Origin: Pantoea sp. At-9b
GTDB lineage: Bacteria > Pseudomonadota > Gammaproteobacteria > Enterobacterales > Enterobacteriaceae
NCBI RefSeq assembly: GCF_000175935.2
Contig: NC_014837.1
Span: 1,488,001-1,552,000 of the forward strand
Direction of reading: 5' to 3'
DNA length: 64,000 nucleotides
Both the position numbers and the translations under genes were made by a program. The notes beneath the pieces were generated by a model. That model was not told the origin of the DNA. It did not search any database and was given only the letters and a program-made list of their open reading frames with translations. Within the stretch, counting starts at the first letter, position 1; every line of letters begins with the position of its first letter. Below are positions 49,740 to 58,259 of this stretch, piece by piece.

Positions 49740-51354
49740 CGTCGACCAGATTAAACGCTGGTCGCCGGTCTGGATTGTACCCATCGTCACGCTGTTGATC
49801 GGTGGATGGATTCTTTTTTATCACTTCAGCCATCAGGGGCCGGAAGTGACGCTGATCACCGAAAATGCCGAAGGTATTGAAGCGGGCAAAACCACGATTA
49901 AAAGCCGCAGCGTCAATGTTGGCGTAGTGGAAAGCGCGGTGCTGACTGATGATTTACATCATGTCGAGATCAAGGCCAGGCTGAACTCCGGCATGGAGAA
50001 ACTGTTGCATGATGACAGCGTGTTCTGGGTGGTGAAGCCGCAGGTTGGCCGTGAGGGGATCACCGGTCTCGGCACCTTGCTGTCTGGTGCTTACATTGAA
50101 TTGCAGCCGGGCACAAAGGGCGAAAAACCGACCAGTTACCCGCTGCTGGATGCGCCGCCGCTGGCACCGCCTGATGCAAAAGGTATTCGCATTACGCTGG
50201 ACAGTAAAAAGGCCGGGCAGTTAACCCCGGGAGATCCGGTACTGTTCCGGGGCTATCAGGTGGGTTCAGTGGAGAGCAGCAGCTTTGATACCGATAAACG
50301 CATGATGACCTACCAGCTGTTTATCTCTGCACCCTATGATCGTCTGGTGACCACCAATGTGCGTTTCTGGAAGGACAGCGGCATCGCTGTGGATATGTCC
50401 TCTTCCGGGATGCGCGTAGAAATGGGATCGCTCACCACGCTGTTTAGCGGCGGTGTTAGCTTTGATGTGCCGGATGGGTGGGAGCTGGGTGACGTGGCAC
50501 AGAACAAGGCCGAGTATCATCTGTTTGACGATCAGCGCAGCATCCAAAACTCGCTCTACACCAACCACATTGATTTCCTGATGTTCTTTACCGACTCGAT
50601 TCGTGGCTTGCAGGCGGGCGCGCCAGTGGAATTCCGCGGCATTCGTCTGGGGACGGTTGCACAGGCACCTTATATGGTTCCCGGCGTCAATCAGGCTCTG
50701 GATAACGACTATCGCGTGCCGGTATTGATCCGCATCGAACCTGATCGCTTCCTCAGCCGTCTGGGCGGGGATTTCAACCTGGAACAACATCTCCAGGATG
50801 GTAAAAAACGCGGCCTGCGTGCGACGTTGAAGACGGGTAACCTGCTGTCAGGGGCGCTCTATATTGATCTGGATTTCTACGACAATGTTCCGGCTTATCA
50901 GGGACCCAACAAAGTTGCCGGTATTGAAGTGATTCCAACCGTCAGCGGGGGGCTGAGCCAGATCCAGCAGAAACTGTTGGCAGCGCTCGATAAGATCAAC
51001 AACCTGCCGCTTAATCCGATGATTAATGAAGCGACCGGTACGCTGAAAGAGAGCCAGAAAACCCTGCAACAGTTGCAGAAAACGTTGAACAACCTGAATC
51101 AGATCACCGCCAGCCCGGCGATGAAGACGCTGCCGGCCGATATGCAACAGACGTTACGTGAGCTGAACCGCAGCATGAAAGGGCTGCAACCGGGCTCGCC
51201 AGCCTACAACAAGCTGGTGGGGGATATGCAGCAACTGGATAAGACGCTGCGTGAATTGCAGCCGGTGTTGAAAACGTTGAACAGCAAAAGTAACGCGCTG
51301 GTGTTTGAAGCCAAACCGGGCCAGGACCCACAGCCAAAGAGGGCGAAACAGTGA
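49711..51354 (+). CDS. pqiB: Intermembrane transport protein PqiB (three MCE domains), TTG start
   Basis: Periplasm-spanning MCE protein that forms a hexameric channel between inner and outer membranes with PqiA and PqiC. I place the start at TTG 49711, which lies 8 bases after AAGGAG and gives 547 residues (E. coli 546); the in-frame ATG at 49678 has no SD and lies deeper in pqiA. One membrane helix (WSPVWIVPIVTLLIGGWIL) is followed by three MCE domains marked by GPEVTLITENAEGIEAGKT, PGDPVLFRGYQVGSV and AGAPVEFRGIRLGTV. A C-terminal coiled coil (ESQKTLQQLQKTLNNLNQ) forms the needle. Confidence 0.95.
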   Translation: MTDNHQGIANVDQIKRWSPVWIVPIVTLLIGGWILFYHFSHQGPEVTLITENAEGIEAGKTTIKSRSVNVGVVESAVLTDDLHHVEIKARLNSGMEKLLHDDSVFWVVKPQVGREGITGLGTLLSGAYIELQPGTKGEKPTSYPLLDAPPLAPPDAKGIRITLDSKKAGQLTPGDPVLFRGYQVGSVESSSFDTDKRMMTYQLFISAPYDRLVTTNVRFWKDSGIAVDMSSSGMRVEMGSLTTLFSGGVSFDVPDGWELGDVAQNKAEYHLFDDQRSIQNSLYTNHIDFLMFFTDSIRGLQAGAPVEFRGIRLGTVAQAPYMVPGVNQALDNDYRVPVLIRIEPDRFLSRLGGDFNLEQHLQDGKKRGLRATLKTGNLLSGALYIDLDFYDNVPAYQGPNKVAGIEVIPTVSGGLSQIQQKLLAALDKINNLPLNPMINEATGTLKESQKTLQQLQKTLNNLNQITASPAMKTLPADMQQTLRELNRSMKGLQPGSPAYNKLVGDMQQLDKTLRELQPVLKTLNSKSNALVFEAKPGQDPQPKRAKQ

Positions 51355-51917
51355 AAAAAGGGCTGATGATTGGGGCGCTGCTGCTGCTGGCGGGTTGCAG
51401 CAGCACCGTTGAAACCACTTACTACCAACTGCCTGCGGGTGCCGCTGTGGCACCTGTCAGCAGCGAGGCCAGTAGCCAGCAGCCGATGCTTTGGGTGCAG
51501 CAGATCAGCGTGCCAGATTATCTGGCGGGGAATGGTTTGGTGTATCAGACCAGCGACGTGAAATACGTCATCGCCGCTAATAATCTGTGGGCCAGTCCAC
51601 TCGACCAACAATTGCAGCAAACGCTGGTGAATAATCTTAGCCGCGCGCTGCCAGGCCGTCTGGTGTCTGGTTCGCCGCTGGGTGACACGCATGATACGTT
51701 GAGCGTTAACGTGACCGGTTTCCAGGGGCGCTTTGATGGAAAAGCCGTTGTGAGCGGTGAATGGGTGTTGCAACATGAAGGACGCCTAATCAAACATGGC
51801 TTTAATCTGACGCTGCCGCAGACGGAAGATGGCTATGATGCCCTGGTGCGCACGCTGGCGCTGGGTTGGCAGCAAGTCGCCCAACAAATAGCGAATAATG
51901 CGATCGCGCTAAATTAA
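51351..51917 (+). CDS. pqiC: Outer-membrane lipoprotein PqiC (YmbA)
   Basis: Outer-membrane lipoprotein partner of PqiB. The protein is 188 residues (E. coli 187). The signal MKKGLMIGALLLL ends in the lipobox LAGC, with Cys16 as the lipid site followed by Ser-Ser, so no inner-membrane-retaining Asp at +2. The ABC-type lipoprotein domain (DUF330) has TTYYQLPAG, VQQISVPDYLAGNGLVYQ and ANNLWASPLDQQLQQTL. It overlaps pqiB by 4 bases and is followed by a terminator. Confidence 0.95.
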   Translation: MKKGLMIGALLLLAGCSSTVETTYYQLPAGAAVAPVSSEASSQQPMLWVQQISVPDYLAGNGLVYQTSDVKYVIAANNLWASPLDQQLQQTLVNNLSRALPGRLVSGSPLGDTHDTLSVNVTGFQGRFDGKAVVSGEWVLQHEGRLIKHGFNLTLPQTEDGYDALVRTLALGWQQVAQQIANNAIALN

Positions 51918-51937
51918 GAATTGTTCGAAGCTTAGCT

Positions 51938-51990
51938 AAGTCCTTGATTTGTCATTAACGAGTGGCAAAAATATCAGGGACTTTTTTATT
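51938..51990 (+). terminator. Intrinsic terminator after pqiC
   Basis: AAGTCCTTGA (51938-51947) pairs with TCAGGGACTT (51974-51983; one G-T pair) around a 26-base loop, followed by TTTTATT. It ends the rlmL-uup-pqiABC run. Confidence 0.7.
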
Positions 51991-52087
51991 GGCTAATCAG
52001 CCAGATAAGCGATTTTTCCGAAAATTTACCTCATTCTGTGATGTCGGTTTCAGGTCATATTTATGACATTGGCGTGAAATTTGCGCA

Positions 52088-52116
52088 TTGATCTTTTCGG
52101 CGCATGGCGTTAGAAC
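52088..52116 (+). promoter_or_regulatory. Candidate rmf promoter
   Basis: TTGATC (52088-52093) and TAGAAC (52111-52116) are separated by 17 bases, a fair sigma-70 fit. The start would fall near 52123, about 72 bases before the rmf ATG. In E. coli rmf rises with slow growth through ppGpp; the sequence alone does not show this. Confidence 0.45.
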
Positions 52117-52119
52117 GTT

Positions 52120-52148
52120 AGAGTGGTTGAACATTATTCCACCACTCT
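52120..52148 (+). other. Inverted repeat at the 5' end of the rmf leader
   Basis: AGAGTGGT (52120-52127) and ACCACTCT (52141-52148) form a perfect 8-bp stem with a 13-base loop at the predicted transcript start. It could be a 5' stabilising hairpin for the long-lived stationary-phase rmf mRNA, or an operator. Confidence 0.45.
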
Positions 52149-52194
52149 ATCTTTCCACCAGATTCCACCAGACCTGAAATGAGGGAAACGAGGT

Positions 52195-52362
52195 ATGAAG
52201 AGACAGAAACGAGACCGCCTGGAACGAGCACATTCACGAGGCTATCAGGCCGGTATTACGGGACGCTCAAAAGAGATTTGCCCGTATCAAATGATCGACG
52301 CACGGTCTCACTGGTTGGGAGGTTGGCGACAAGCCATGGAGGACAGGTCGGCGGTGGCTTAG
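52195..52362 (+). CDS. rmf: Ribosome modulation factor Rmf
   Basis: A 55-residue basic protein that joins 70S ribosomes into inactive 100S dimers in stationary phase. It begins MKRQKRDRLERAHSRGYQAG and continues ITGRSKEICPYQ and RSHWLGGWRQAMEDR, matching E. coli Rmf at the same length. The ATG at 52195 follows GAGGGAAACGAGG, and the stop is TAG at 52360-52362. It lies between pqiC and convergent fabA as in E. coli. The gene is short and easily missed. Confidence 0.97.
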   Translation: MKRQKRDRLERAHSRGYQAGITGRSKEICPYQMIDARSHWLGGWRQAMEDRSAVA

Positions 52363-52391
52363 CACAGCCGGATGTCTATCGTTAAGGAACA

Positions 52392-52420
52392 AACCTCCGC
52401 GTAATGCGGAGGTTGTCATT
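52392..52420 (+). terminator. Terminator between rmf and fabA
   Basis: AACCTCCGC (52392-52400) and GCGGAGGTT (52406-52414) form a perfect 9-bp stem with loop GTAAT, then GTCATTTG. It lies 29 bases after rmf and could also stop fabA transcripts from the other side. Confidence 0.8.
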
Positions 52421-52471
52421 TGTACCCTTCAACGATTGGAGATGACCCGAATCTTTCAGGGGACAGGGGAA

Positions 52472-52990
52472 TCAGAAAGCGGTGGTGTCTTTAAACAGAC
52501 CCACTTTCAGATCAGTCGCAGAGTAAATCAGGTTACCGTCGACAAACACTTCGCCATCAGCCACGCCCATCACCAGTTTGCGGTTGATGACACGTTTGAA
52601 GTGAATTTTATAAGACACTTTCTTCGCTGTTGGCAGCACCTGACCGGTGAACTTCACTTCGCCGACACCCAAAGCGCGGCCTTTACCTTCTGCACCTAAC
52701 CAACCCAGATAGAAACCAACCAGCTGCCACATGGCATCCAGACCGAGACAACCTGGCATCACCGGATCGCCGATGAAGTGGCAATCAAAGAACCACAGGT
52801 CAGGGCGGATATCCAGTTCGGCTTCGACAAAGCCCTTGTCATATTTACCGCCGTCTTCGGTCATTTTGACCACGCGGTCCATCATCAACATATTGCCTGA
52901 TGGAAGCGGCGGTCCGTTTTCGCCAAACAGTTCTCCGCGACCTGAGGCAACCAGGTCTTCTTTGCTATAGGATTCGCGTTTATCTACCAT
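52472..52990 (-). CDS. fabA: 3-hydroxydecanoyl-ACP dehydratase/isomerase FabA
   Basis: Dehydratase that also isomerises trans-2- to cis-3-decenoyl-ACP, the branch point to unsaturated fatty acids. At 172 residues it equals E. coli FabA. The hot-dog fold active site shows His71 in [14 protein letters not shown] and Asp85 in CLGLDAMWQ. It begins [20 protein letters not shown]. lonH lies upstream on the same strand, 66 bases away, and a FabR-type palindrome sits in that gap. Confidence 0.98.
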   Translation of the reverse strand: MVDKRESYSKEDLVASGRGELFGENGPPLPSGNMLMMDRVVKMTEDGGKYDKGFVEAELDIRPDLWFFDCHFIGDPVMPGCLGLDAMWQLVGFYLGWLGAEGKGRALGVGEVKFTGQVLPTAKKVSYKIHFKRVINRKLVMGVADGEVFVDGNLIYSATDLKVGLFKDTTAF

Positions 52991-53027
52991 GTTCTCAATA
53001 AGCCTTATTTAGTGAAGCCCGAATATT

Positions 53028-53045
53028 AGCGAACAGTTGTACGCT
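53028..53045 (-). promoter_or_regulatory. Probable FabR operator upstream of fabA
   Basis: AGCGAACAGTTGTACGCT is an 18-base near-palindrome (half-sites AGCGWACA and TGTWCGCT, one mismatch pair) 38 bases before the fabA start codon. It matches the known FabR site pattern AGCGTACA-N2-TGTTCGCT in enterobacterial fabA and fabB promoters. FabR represses these genes in response to unsaturated acyl thioesters. Confidence 0.7.
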
Positions 53046-53056
53046 GGGCAATGCTA

Positions 53057-54799
53057 TCAGCTGTGGTTGAACCAGTTAAGCCAACGTAAGGGCCATGGAC
53101 GCTGACGTGTTTCTTGCTGGTTCAGCTGCGCGATACGTTCCTGAATGGTGCTCAGCAGGGAATCCCCGCTTTCACTTTGCCACGCCACACCGGTCAGTAA
53201 GGGTAATGCTTCATCGACACTTTCAATCGCCCAGATATGGAACTGACCCTGCTGTACCGCTTCAACCACAGCGGCATTCAGACTCAGATGACGCACATTA
53301 CTGGCAGGCAAAATAACGCCCTGCTGGCCGGTAAGGCCGCGTTCGTTGCAGATGCTGAAGAAGCCTTCAATTTTTTCATTGAGGCCACCGACGGGCTGGA
53401 CATTGCCAAACTGGTCCACCGAACCGGTGACGGCGATTTGCTGATTGAGCGGCTGATTCGCCAGTGCACTGATCAGCGCACAAAGCTCAGCCAGAGATGC
53501 GCTGTCTCCATCGACTTCAGAGTAGGATTGTTCAAACACCAGTGAAGCGGAGAAGGGGAGCTGCTGCTCCAGCTCCAGCTCGGCAATCAGGTAGGCCTGC
53601 ATGATCATCATGCCTTTAGCATGGATATTGCCGCCCAGCTCTGCTTTACGTTCGACGTCGGTAAATTCACCGTCACCCGGATGCACCACGCAGGTGATAC
53701 GGGACGGTTCGCCCCACGGACGGGGATGGCCCGGAAACTCAATCACTGACAGACCGTTGATCTGACCGACGACTTCCCCTTCTGTCTCAATCATGATCTG
53801 GTTGAGCAGAATTTCATCACGCATACGATCGGCGAGGAAACTTTCGCGCCACTGGCGGGCTTCCAGCGCATCCTTCAACGCTTCAGCATTGAGGACATCG
53901 CCGTGCAGCGCGGCTTCCTGCATCTGGCGGCGTAACCAGCGTGGGCAAAGCGGTAAAGTGTCCTGATCGCCGGTATTACGCACGGCTTCATTGATCAACA
54001 AAGGCCAGAAGTCCGCTTCCGGGGCCGGCAAACCAGCCAGCTCGGCTTGGGTGAGCGTCCATTGGCACCAGGACGTCATATCGTCTTCATCCACCAACTG
54101 CAGACTCTCTTCAAACTCACTGTAAAGCGCCATTTCATGCGCTTCCGTGTCCAAAGTCTGAAAATCGGCCAATGCATCACGTTCGCCGCACAGAATCAGG
54201 CGCAGCTGTAACGGCAACGGCGGAATCGCAACCGGTAATGGCTGGCGCTCATTCTGGGAATGCCACTCAAACTGACCCTGTTCAACACATTTTTTCAGTC
54301 GTAACCACATCAGCGGTTGTGCCAGAAGTGTGTTGACGCTGAGGATCAGGGTGCCGCCGTTGGCGCGGTGGACTAAACCTGGCTCTAGCTGGACGCGGTC
54401 TTTAAACTGACGGACGCAGCCGAACAGCTGCTCAAATTCAATCCAGTCGGCATAGTGCACACCGCCCTGGCTGGTAAAGGGGCGATTTTCCGCGGGTGGC
54501 AACAAGCTGACATTGTCACCCATGACCAGATAATCACCGCCGAACAGGGATTCTTCATCAGGCTGAAAACGCTGCGCGGCAGAGGCAACCCAGGCGAGGT
54601 AGTCGCTGTTTTCCTGACTGCGTAACAACAGCAGCGGGAAACCTTGTTGTTGATGATGTAAATGCGCCAGGGCATTCAGCAGACGCGGCTGGACCGCGGC
54701 TAGACTATCGCTATCTTCCAGTGAGACGTTGGAGAAAATGGATTGGTAGCGGGTGCTATCCGGCTGCAGGGCTTGCCACGTAAGTTGAGAGCTGGTCAA
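53057..54799 (-). CDS. lonH: Lon-like protease LonH (YcbZ)
   Basis: Putative ATP-dependent protease related to LonB. The protein is 580 residues (E. coli 586). The N-terminal ~330 residues are divergent, and I see no clear Walker A motif. The C-terminal Lon proteolytic domain has EFPGHPRPWGEPSRITCVVH, GGNIHAKGMMIMQAYL, the catalytic Ser in EVDGDSASLAEL and the catalytic Lys in GGLNEKIEGFF. The substrate is unknown. It is divergent from matP and upstream of fabA on the same strand. Confidence 0.93.
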   Translation of the reverse strand: MTSSQLTWQALQPDSTRYQSIFSNVSLEDSDSLAAVQPRLLNALAHLHHQQQGFPLLLLRSQENSDYLAWVASAAQRFQPDEESLFGGDYLVMGDNVSLLPPAENRPFTSQGGVHYADWIEFEQLFGCVRQFKDRVQLEPGLVHRANGGTLILSVNTLLAQPLMWLRLKKCVEQGQFEWHSQNERQPLPVAIPPLPLQLRLILCGERDALADFQTLDTEAHEMALYSEFEESLQLVDEDDMTSWCQWTLTQAELAGLPAPEADFWPLLINEAVRNTGDQDTLPLCPRWLRRQMQEAALHGDVLNAEALKDALEARQWRESFLADRMRDEILLNQIMIETEGEVVGQINGLSVIEFPGHPRPWGEPSRITCVVHPGDGEFTDVERKAELGGNIHAKGMMIMQAYLIAELELEQQLPFSASLVFEQSYSEVDGDSASLAELCALISALANQPLNQQIAVTGSVDQFGNVQPVGGLNEKIEGFFSICNERGLTGQQGVILPASNVRHLSLNAAVVEAVQQGQFHIWAIESVDEALPLLTGVAWQSESGDSLLSTIQERIAQLNQQETRQRPWPLRWLNWFNHS

Positions 54800-54968
54800 A
54801 ATATTCCATTCGTCGAATTCGGGAAAAGCGCGATTATACAGGAATCAACCGGGTTAAGCACTGCGGAGTTCCGGCCCGAATTGTGATGGCCGCAACATGT
54901 TTTTCCTTGCTGCATCCAGGAAAAAAGCTGTTATTCTTAGTTTGTTACGTGATCACGATGAGATTCCG

Positions 54969-55436
54969 ATGAAATACCAGCAGCTCGAAAATCTTGAAAG
55001 TGGATGGAAGTGGAAATACCTGGTGAAAAAACATCGGGAAGGTGAACTGATCACCCGTCATCTGGAGCTGAGTGCTGCACAGGCTGCGGTGGATACGCTG
55101 CTGACGATGGAGAACAGCCCTGTCGACGTCAACGATTGGATTGCCCAGCATATTCATCCTGATTTGGATAATCGTCTTAAGCAGACCATCCGTGCTCGTC
55201 GTAAGCGCCACTTTAATGCGGAGCATCAGCATACCCGGAAGAAATCGATCGATTTGGAGTATCTGGTGTGGCAACGCCTGGCGGGCCTGGCGCAGCGTCG
55301 TAGCAGTACGCTTTCTGAAACTATTGTGCAGTTGATTGAAGATGCGGAACGTAAAGAGAAGTACGCCAGCCAGATGTCGACGTTGAAACAAGATCTCCAG
55401 GCTATTCTGGGTAAAGGTGACACCGGGAACGAGTAA
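54969..55436 (+). CDS. matP: Macrodomain Ter protein MatP
   Basis: DNA-binding protein that recognises matS sites, condenses the Ter macrodomain and excludes MukBEF from it. The start at 54969 ([20 protein letters not shown]) gives 155 residues (E. coli 150); an upstream Met at 54897 has no family match. An N-terminal helical bundle is followed by a ribbon-helix-helix region ([18 protein letters not shown]) and a C-terminal coiled coil. It lies between lonH and ompA, as in E. coli. No matS site was identified in this window. Confidence 0.97.
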   Translation: MKYQQLENLESGWKWKYLVKKHREGELITRHLELSAAQAAVDTLLTMENSPVDVNDWIAQHIHPDLDNRLKQTIRARRKRHFNAEHQHTRKKSIDLEYLVWQRLAGLAQRRSSTLSETIVQLIEDAERKEKYASQMSTLKQDLQAILGKGDTGNE

Positions 55437-55463
55437 TCTTCTTTCTGCTGTCATCCAGCTATA

Positions 55464-55495
55464 AAAAAACCCCGCCGAAGCGGGGTTTTTATTAC
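55464..55495. terminator. Bidirectional terminator between matP and ompA
   Basis: AAAAAACCCCGC (55466-55477) and GCGGGGTTTTT (55482-55492) form a stem with loop CGAA, with A and T tracts on both sides. It can end matP transcripts (plus) and ompA transcripts (minus). Confidence 0.92.
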
Positions 55496-55504
55496 GCGAG
55501 AAAC

Positions 55505-56575
55505 TTAAGCCTGCGGCTGAGTTACCACGTCTTTGATACCTTTCACGTCGATTTCAACGCGACGGTCCGGCGCCAGGCAGTCGATCAGGGCATTGCGGCC
55601 TTTCACGCTGTCACAGGTGTTGCCAGTAACCGGGTTAGATTTGCCCATGCCACGTGCAGAGATCTTGTTAGCCGGGATACCTTTAGATACCAGGTAGTCG
55701 ACAACAGACTGAGCGCGTTTCTCAGACAGTTTCTGGTTGTACTGCTCTGAACCGATACGGTCGGTGAAGCCCAGTACTACGACTGAACCGTCTTTCGGGT
55801 CCAGTGAGCTCAGCTGGCTGTACAGCTGATCCAGAGCCTGCTGACCTTCCGGTTTCAGGGTTGCTTTGTTGAAGTTGAACAGAACGTCAGACTTCAGGGT
55901 GAAACGCTTGGTTTCAACAACCGGAGCCGGAGCCGGGGTCGGAGCAGCAACAACTGGTGCAGCAGCTTCATCCTGACCGAAACGGTAAGAAACACCGACG
56001 CTCAGCATGCTGTTGTCAGGGCGTGCGCCAACGGTACCAGCGTCGCCGATGTTGTTAACCCACTGATAGTCCAGACGAGTTGCCCAGTTTTTGGTCAGTG
56101 CGTATTCAACACCAACAGCAGCCAGCGGAGAAACGCCGGTGTCGTGGTCGCTGATGCGAACGCCGTTGTTGTTCTGAGTTGAGTCAGCACGCCATACCAT
56201 GCCACCCAGACGCGTGTACACGTCCAGATCGTCAGTGATCGGGTAGCTCAGTTTAGCAGCCAGCTGAACGCCTTGTGCTTTGAATGCGCCGTTGATTTCG
56301 CTGCCTTTGTTCGGCATACGGCCCAGCCAGTCGTAGCCCAGCTCGAAGCCCAGGTACGGGTTAGCTTGGTAGCCCAGGAAGGCACCTGCGCCCAGCTGGC
56401 TTTCGTGAGTCGGACCGTTGTTGTTCTCATAACCGTTACCGTAGTAACCAGTATCGTGATACTGAGACCAGCCCAGTTTAGCACCGGTATACCAGGTGTC
56501 ATCTTTAGGAGCGGCCTGCGCTACGGTAGCGAAGCCAGCCAGTGCCACTGCAATTGCGATAGCTGTCTTTTTCAT
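55505..56575 (-). CDS. ompA: Outer membrane protein A
   Basis: Abundant eight-strand beta-barrel protein anchored to peptidoglycan. The start at 56575 follows GAGGCGCAAA and gives 356 residues (E. coli 346). The signal peptide [20 protein letters not shown] is cleaved after AQA, leaving [15 protein letters not shown]. The barrel covers about 22-195, then an Ala/Pro hinge ([15 protein letters not shown]), then the OmpA_C domain with the peptidoglycan-binding [18 protein letters not shown] and the Cys pair in [20 protein letters not shown]. Extra residues lie in the surface loops ([13 protein letters not shown]). Codon bias is strong. Confidence 0.98.
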   Translation of the reverse strand: MKKTAIAIAVALAGFATVAQAAPKDDTWYTGAKLGWSQYHDTGYYGNGYENNNGPTHESQLGAGAFLGYQANPYLGFELGYDWLGRMPNKGSEINGAFKAQGVQLAAKLSYPITDDLDVYTRLGGMVWRADSTQNNNGVRISDHDTGVSPLAAVGVEYALTKNWATRLDYQWVNNIGDAGTVGARPDNSMLSVGVSYRFGQDEAAAPVVAAPTPAPAPVVETKRFTLKSDVLFNFNKATLKPEGQQALDQLYSQLSSLDPKDGSVVVLGFTDRIGSEQYNQKLSEKRAQSVVDYLVSKGIPANKISARGMGKSNPVTGNTCDSVKGRNALIDCLAPDRRVEIDVKGIKDVVTQPQA

Positions 56576-56738
56576 TTTGCGCCTCGTTATCATCCAAATA
56601 GGCAATGAGCAAAAATAGTTTGCTCTGGGTTTAATCCTTCGCCGGGTCAAAACGCTCGCTTATGACTCTACCGAAAAAAACGGAGGTTATTGAGCACCCT
56701 GGCGAGGTAAAGTCTACAACGAGATTGGAAAGTTACAA
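56576..56738 (-). promoter_or_regulatory. ompA promoter and long 5' leader
   Basis: On the minus strand TTGTAA (plus 56733-56738) and TAGACT (plus 56711-56716) are 16 bases apart. They are followed by TTTACCTCGCCAGGGTGCTC, which matches the E. coli ompA start region. The transcript start is inferred near 56703, giving a leader of about 128 bases (E. coli about 133). The leader contains GAGCAAA-CTATT-TTTGCTC, a hairpin near the SD. In E. coli the long folded leader stabilises the mRNA and is targeted by MicA RNA. Confidence 0.7.
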
Positions 56739-56826
56739 GTATGATGTGACGCCAGTCGATAAAAAAACAGGGATTTATACACACATTTTAACAATTGACA
56801 CGGGATAATCTTCGTGATCAGAAATG

Positions 56827-56880
56827 AAAAAATCGGCTAAGCCATTGTCTAAGCTGGCAGGACAAGAATCAGTGGCTTAG
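56827..56880 (-). terminator. Probable terminator after sulA
   Basis: On the minus strand CTAAGCCA and TGGCTTAG (plus 56873-56880 and 56837-56844) form an 8-bp stem with a 28-base loop, followed by CCGATTTTTTC. It lies between the sulA stop and the ompA promoter. The 351-base gap 56576-56926 otherwise holds only the ompA control region. Confidence 0.55.
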
Positions 56881-56925
56881 CGTCAACTTCCGCAAAAAAC
56901 AGTGTGAGAAAAATCCTAATTTTAC

Positions 56926-57417
56926 TTAATGAAACAAATCTGAGGGAATTTTTGACGCTGAAGATTGTCTGCTCAAAACTCCCTCGTGTCCCTGAGGACG
57001 CATAATCAGACCCAGCGCTTCGCCTTCTGCGGCAGCCAGTTTCAGTTCGCGGCGTTCATCATCATTTAGCTCATAAGGTATCCACGCCAGCACAACGCTA
57101 TAGTTCCCGGTGCGTAGCGCCTTCACCATGCTTTCTACTGTGCTGTAGCGTTCGCACTCAGTGATATGCATGCTCTTATCCAGCGGCAAACCCGACTGCT
57201 GCATCCAGTGACGGTTGAGCTTATGCGCAGGCGTTAACCACAGCTGCCAGCGTGATTGCAGGCTCAATTGTTTCAGTACTGGCAGCAACAGAAGCTGCAT
57301 CATTCCAGGTTGTTCGCTGTAGCGTAATTCGGTAATGCCGCCCAAAGAGGGCTGCGCTACGTCTGAAGTCGCAAAACGATGAGAACGATCAGCGGTGCCA
57401 GAGAATTGAGTACGCAT
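56926..57417 (-). CDS. sulA: SOS cell division inhibitor SulA
   Basis: LexA-controlled inhibitor that binds FtsZ and blocks septation after DNA damage, and is degraded by Lon. The protein is 163 residues (E. coli 169). Central blocks QLLLLPVLKQLSLQSRWQLW, SMVKALRTGNYSVVLAW and DDERRELKLAAAEGEALGLI match the family. The N terminus is variable. It ends with Phe-His, similar to the C-terminal region recognised by Lon. It is divergent from tfoX and upstream of ompA, the E. coli order. Confidence 0.96.
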   Translation of the reverse strand: MRTQFSGTADRSHRFATSDVAQPSLGGITELRYSEQPGMMQLLLLPVLKQLSLQSRWQLWLTPAHKLNRHWMQQSGLPLDKSMHITECERYSTVESMVKALRTGNYSVVLAWIPYELNDDERRELKLAAAEGEALGLIMRPQGHEGVLSRQSSASKIPSDLFH

Positions 57418-57439
57418 AATTTAATCACTCAGTAATGAA

Positions 57440-57455
57440 CTGTATGAATATACAG
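57440..57455 (-). promoter_or_regulatory. LexA operator (SOS box) of sulA
   Basis: CTGTATGAATATACAG matches the LexA consensus CTGT-N8-ACAG exactly, 22 bases before the sulA start codon. The position, between sulA and the divergent tfoX, fits SOS control of sulA. Confidence 0.93.
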
Positions 57456-57640
57456 TAATGAGTTCCTGGACAAAGATCAACCTCAATTTCTGAAAACGTC
57501 TCGCAAAATCGCACAAATTTTCGCCTTAAATGCATTTATTCATTGAACAGCCTGATCGTTTTCAATATCTTCTAACCTGATGAATACATGAGGTATTTAT
57601 TAGGACAGTTCTGGTAAAAGGAATTCAGGAAGGTATCAGG

Positions 57641-58240
57641 ATGAAAAAATCTCACCCGATGGTTGAACAATCAAAAACGCATTTAGCCGCCTTAGGCGAC
57701 ATAGAATCTCGCACGCAGTTTGGTGGTTATACCCTGTCCGTGGAGAAGGTGGTCTTTGCGTTTATCAATGACGACGCGCTTTATTTGCGAGCCTGCGAAG
57801 CGGTGACGAACTATGCGACGCAATGCCCGATGGAGCCGCTGATTTACAGTAAACGTGGGATGCCGGTAACGCTCAGTTATTACAAAGTTGACACGCATCT
57901 TTGGCAGAAACCGGAACAGTTAATGCAGCTATCAGCGAGCGCGTTACGAGCGGCGCGTGAAGAACTACAAACGCGCTATGTCTCGCTACGGCTGAAGGAT
58001 TTGCCTAATCTCAGCCTGCGCATGGAGATGATGTTGCACAAGGTCGGTATCCGCTCAGTCAAACACTTGTGTGAAATAGGTGCCAAGAAGAGCTGGTTGA
58101 AACTGCGTGCCATTAATAAAAATATAGGGCTGAAAACACTACTGGCATTAGAAGGGGCGATCTCCGGCCATCATGAAGCCGCGTTGCCTCGTGAGGTGAG
58201 AGACGAACTTTGCGCGTGGTATCAGAAAACGCTCCGCTAA
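57641..58240 (+). CDS. sxy: TfoX/Sxy family competence regulator
   Basis: Coactivator that works with CRP at CRP-S promoters of DNA-uptake genes. The protein is 199 residues (E. coli Sxy 209). It has a TfoX_N domain (FGGYTLSVEKVVFAFINDDALYLR broken at about 28-52) and a TfoX_C domain (RLKDLPNLSLRMEMMLHKVG and ALEGAISGHHEAALP). The ATG follows AGGAAGG at about 7 bases. The 222-base gap to sulA may hold the regulatory leader known from E. coli sxy, but I found no convincing CRP-S site. comEC (ycaI), a typical target function, is also in this window. Confidence 0.93.
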   Translation: MKKSHPMVEQSKTHLAALGDIESRTQFGGYTLSVEKVVFAFINDDALYLRACEAVTNYATQCPMEPLIYSKRGMPVTLSYYKVDTHLWQKPEQLMQLSASALRAAREELQTRYVSLRLKDLPNLSLRMEMMLHKVGIRSVKHLCEIGAKKSWLKLRAINKNIGLKTLLALEGAISGHHEAALPREVRDELCAWYQKTLR

Positions 58241-58258
58241 CCGCAGAGCGTTTCAGGT
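58227..58258. terminator. Hairpin between convergent sxy and yccS
   Basis: AAACGCTC (58227-58234) pairs with GAGCGTTT (58246-58253) around an 11-base loop; T-rich sequence follows (CAGGTTTT). The left arm overlaps the last codons of sxy. It probably serves both convergent genes. Confidence 0.6.
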
Positions 58259-58259
58259 T

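Noticed and set aside
54800..54968. matS site near matP
   Set aside because: A short CGTGATCACG palindrome at about 54950 does not fit GTGACRNYGTCAC; no convincing matS was found by eye elsewhere.
57480..57540. CRP-S site upstream of sxy
   Set aside because: TCGCAAAA is present, but the partner half-site does not fit at the required 6-base spacing.
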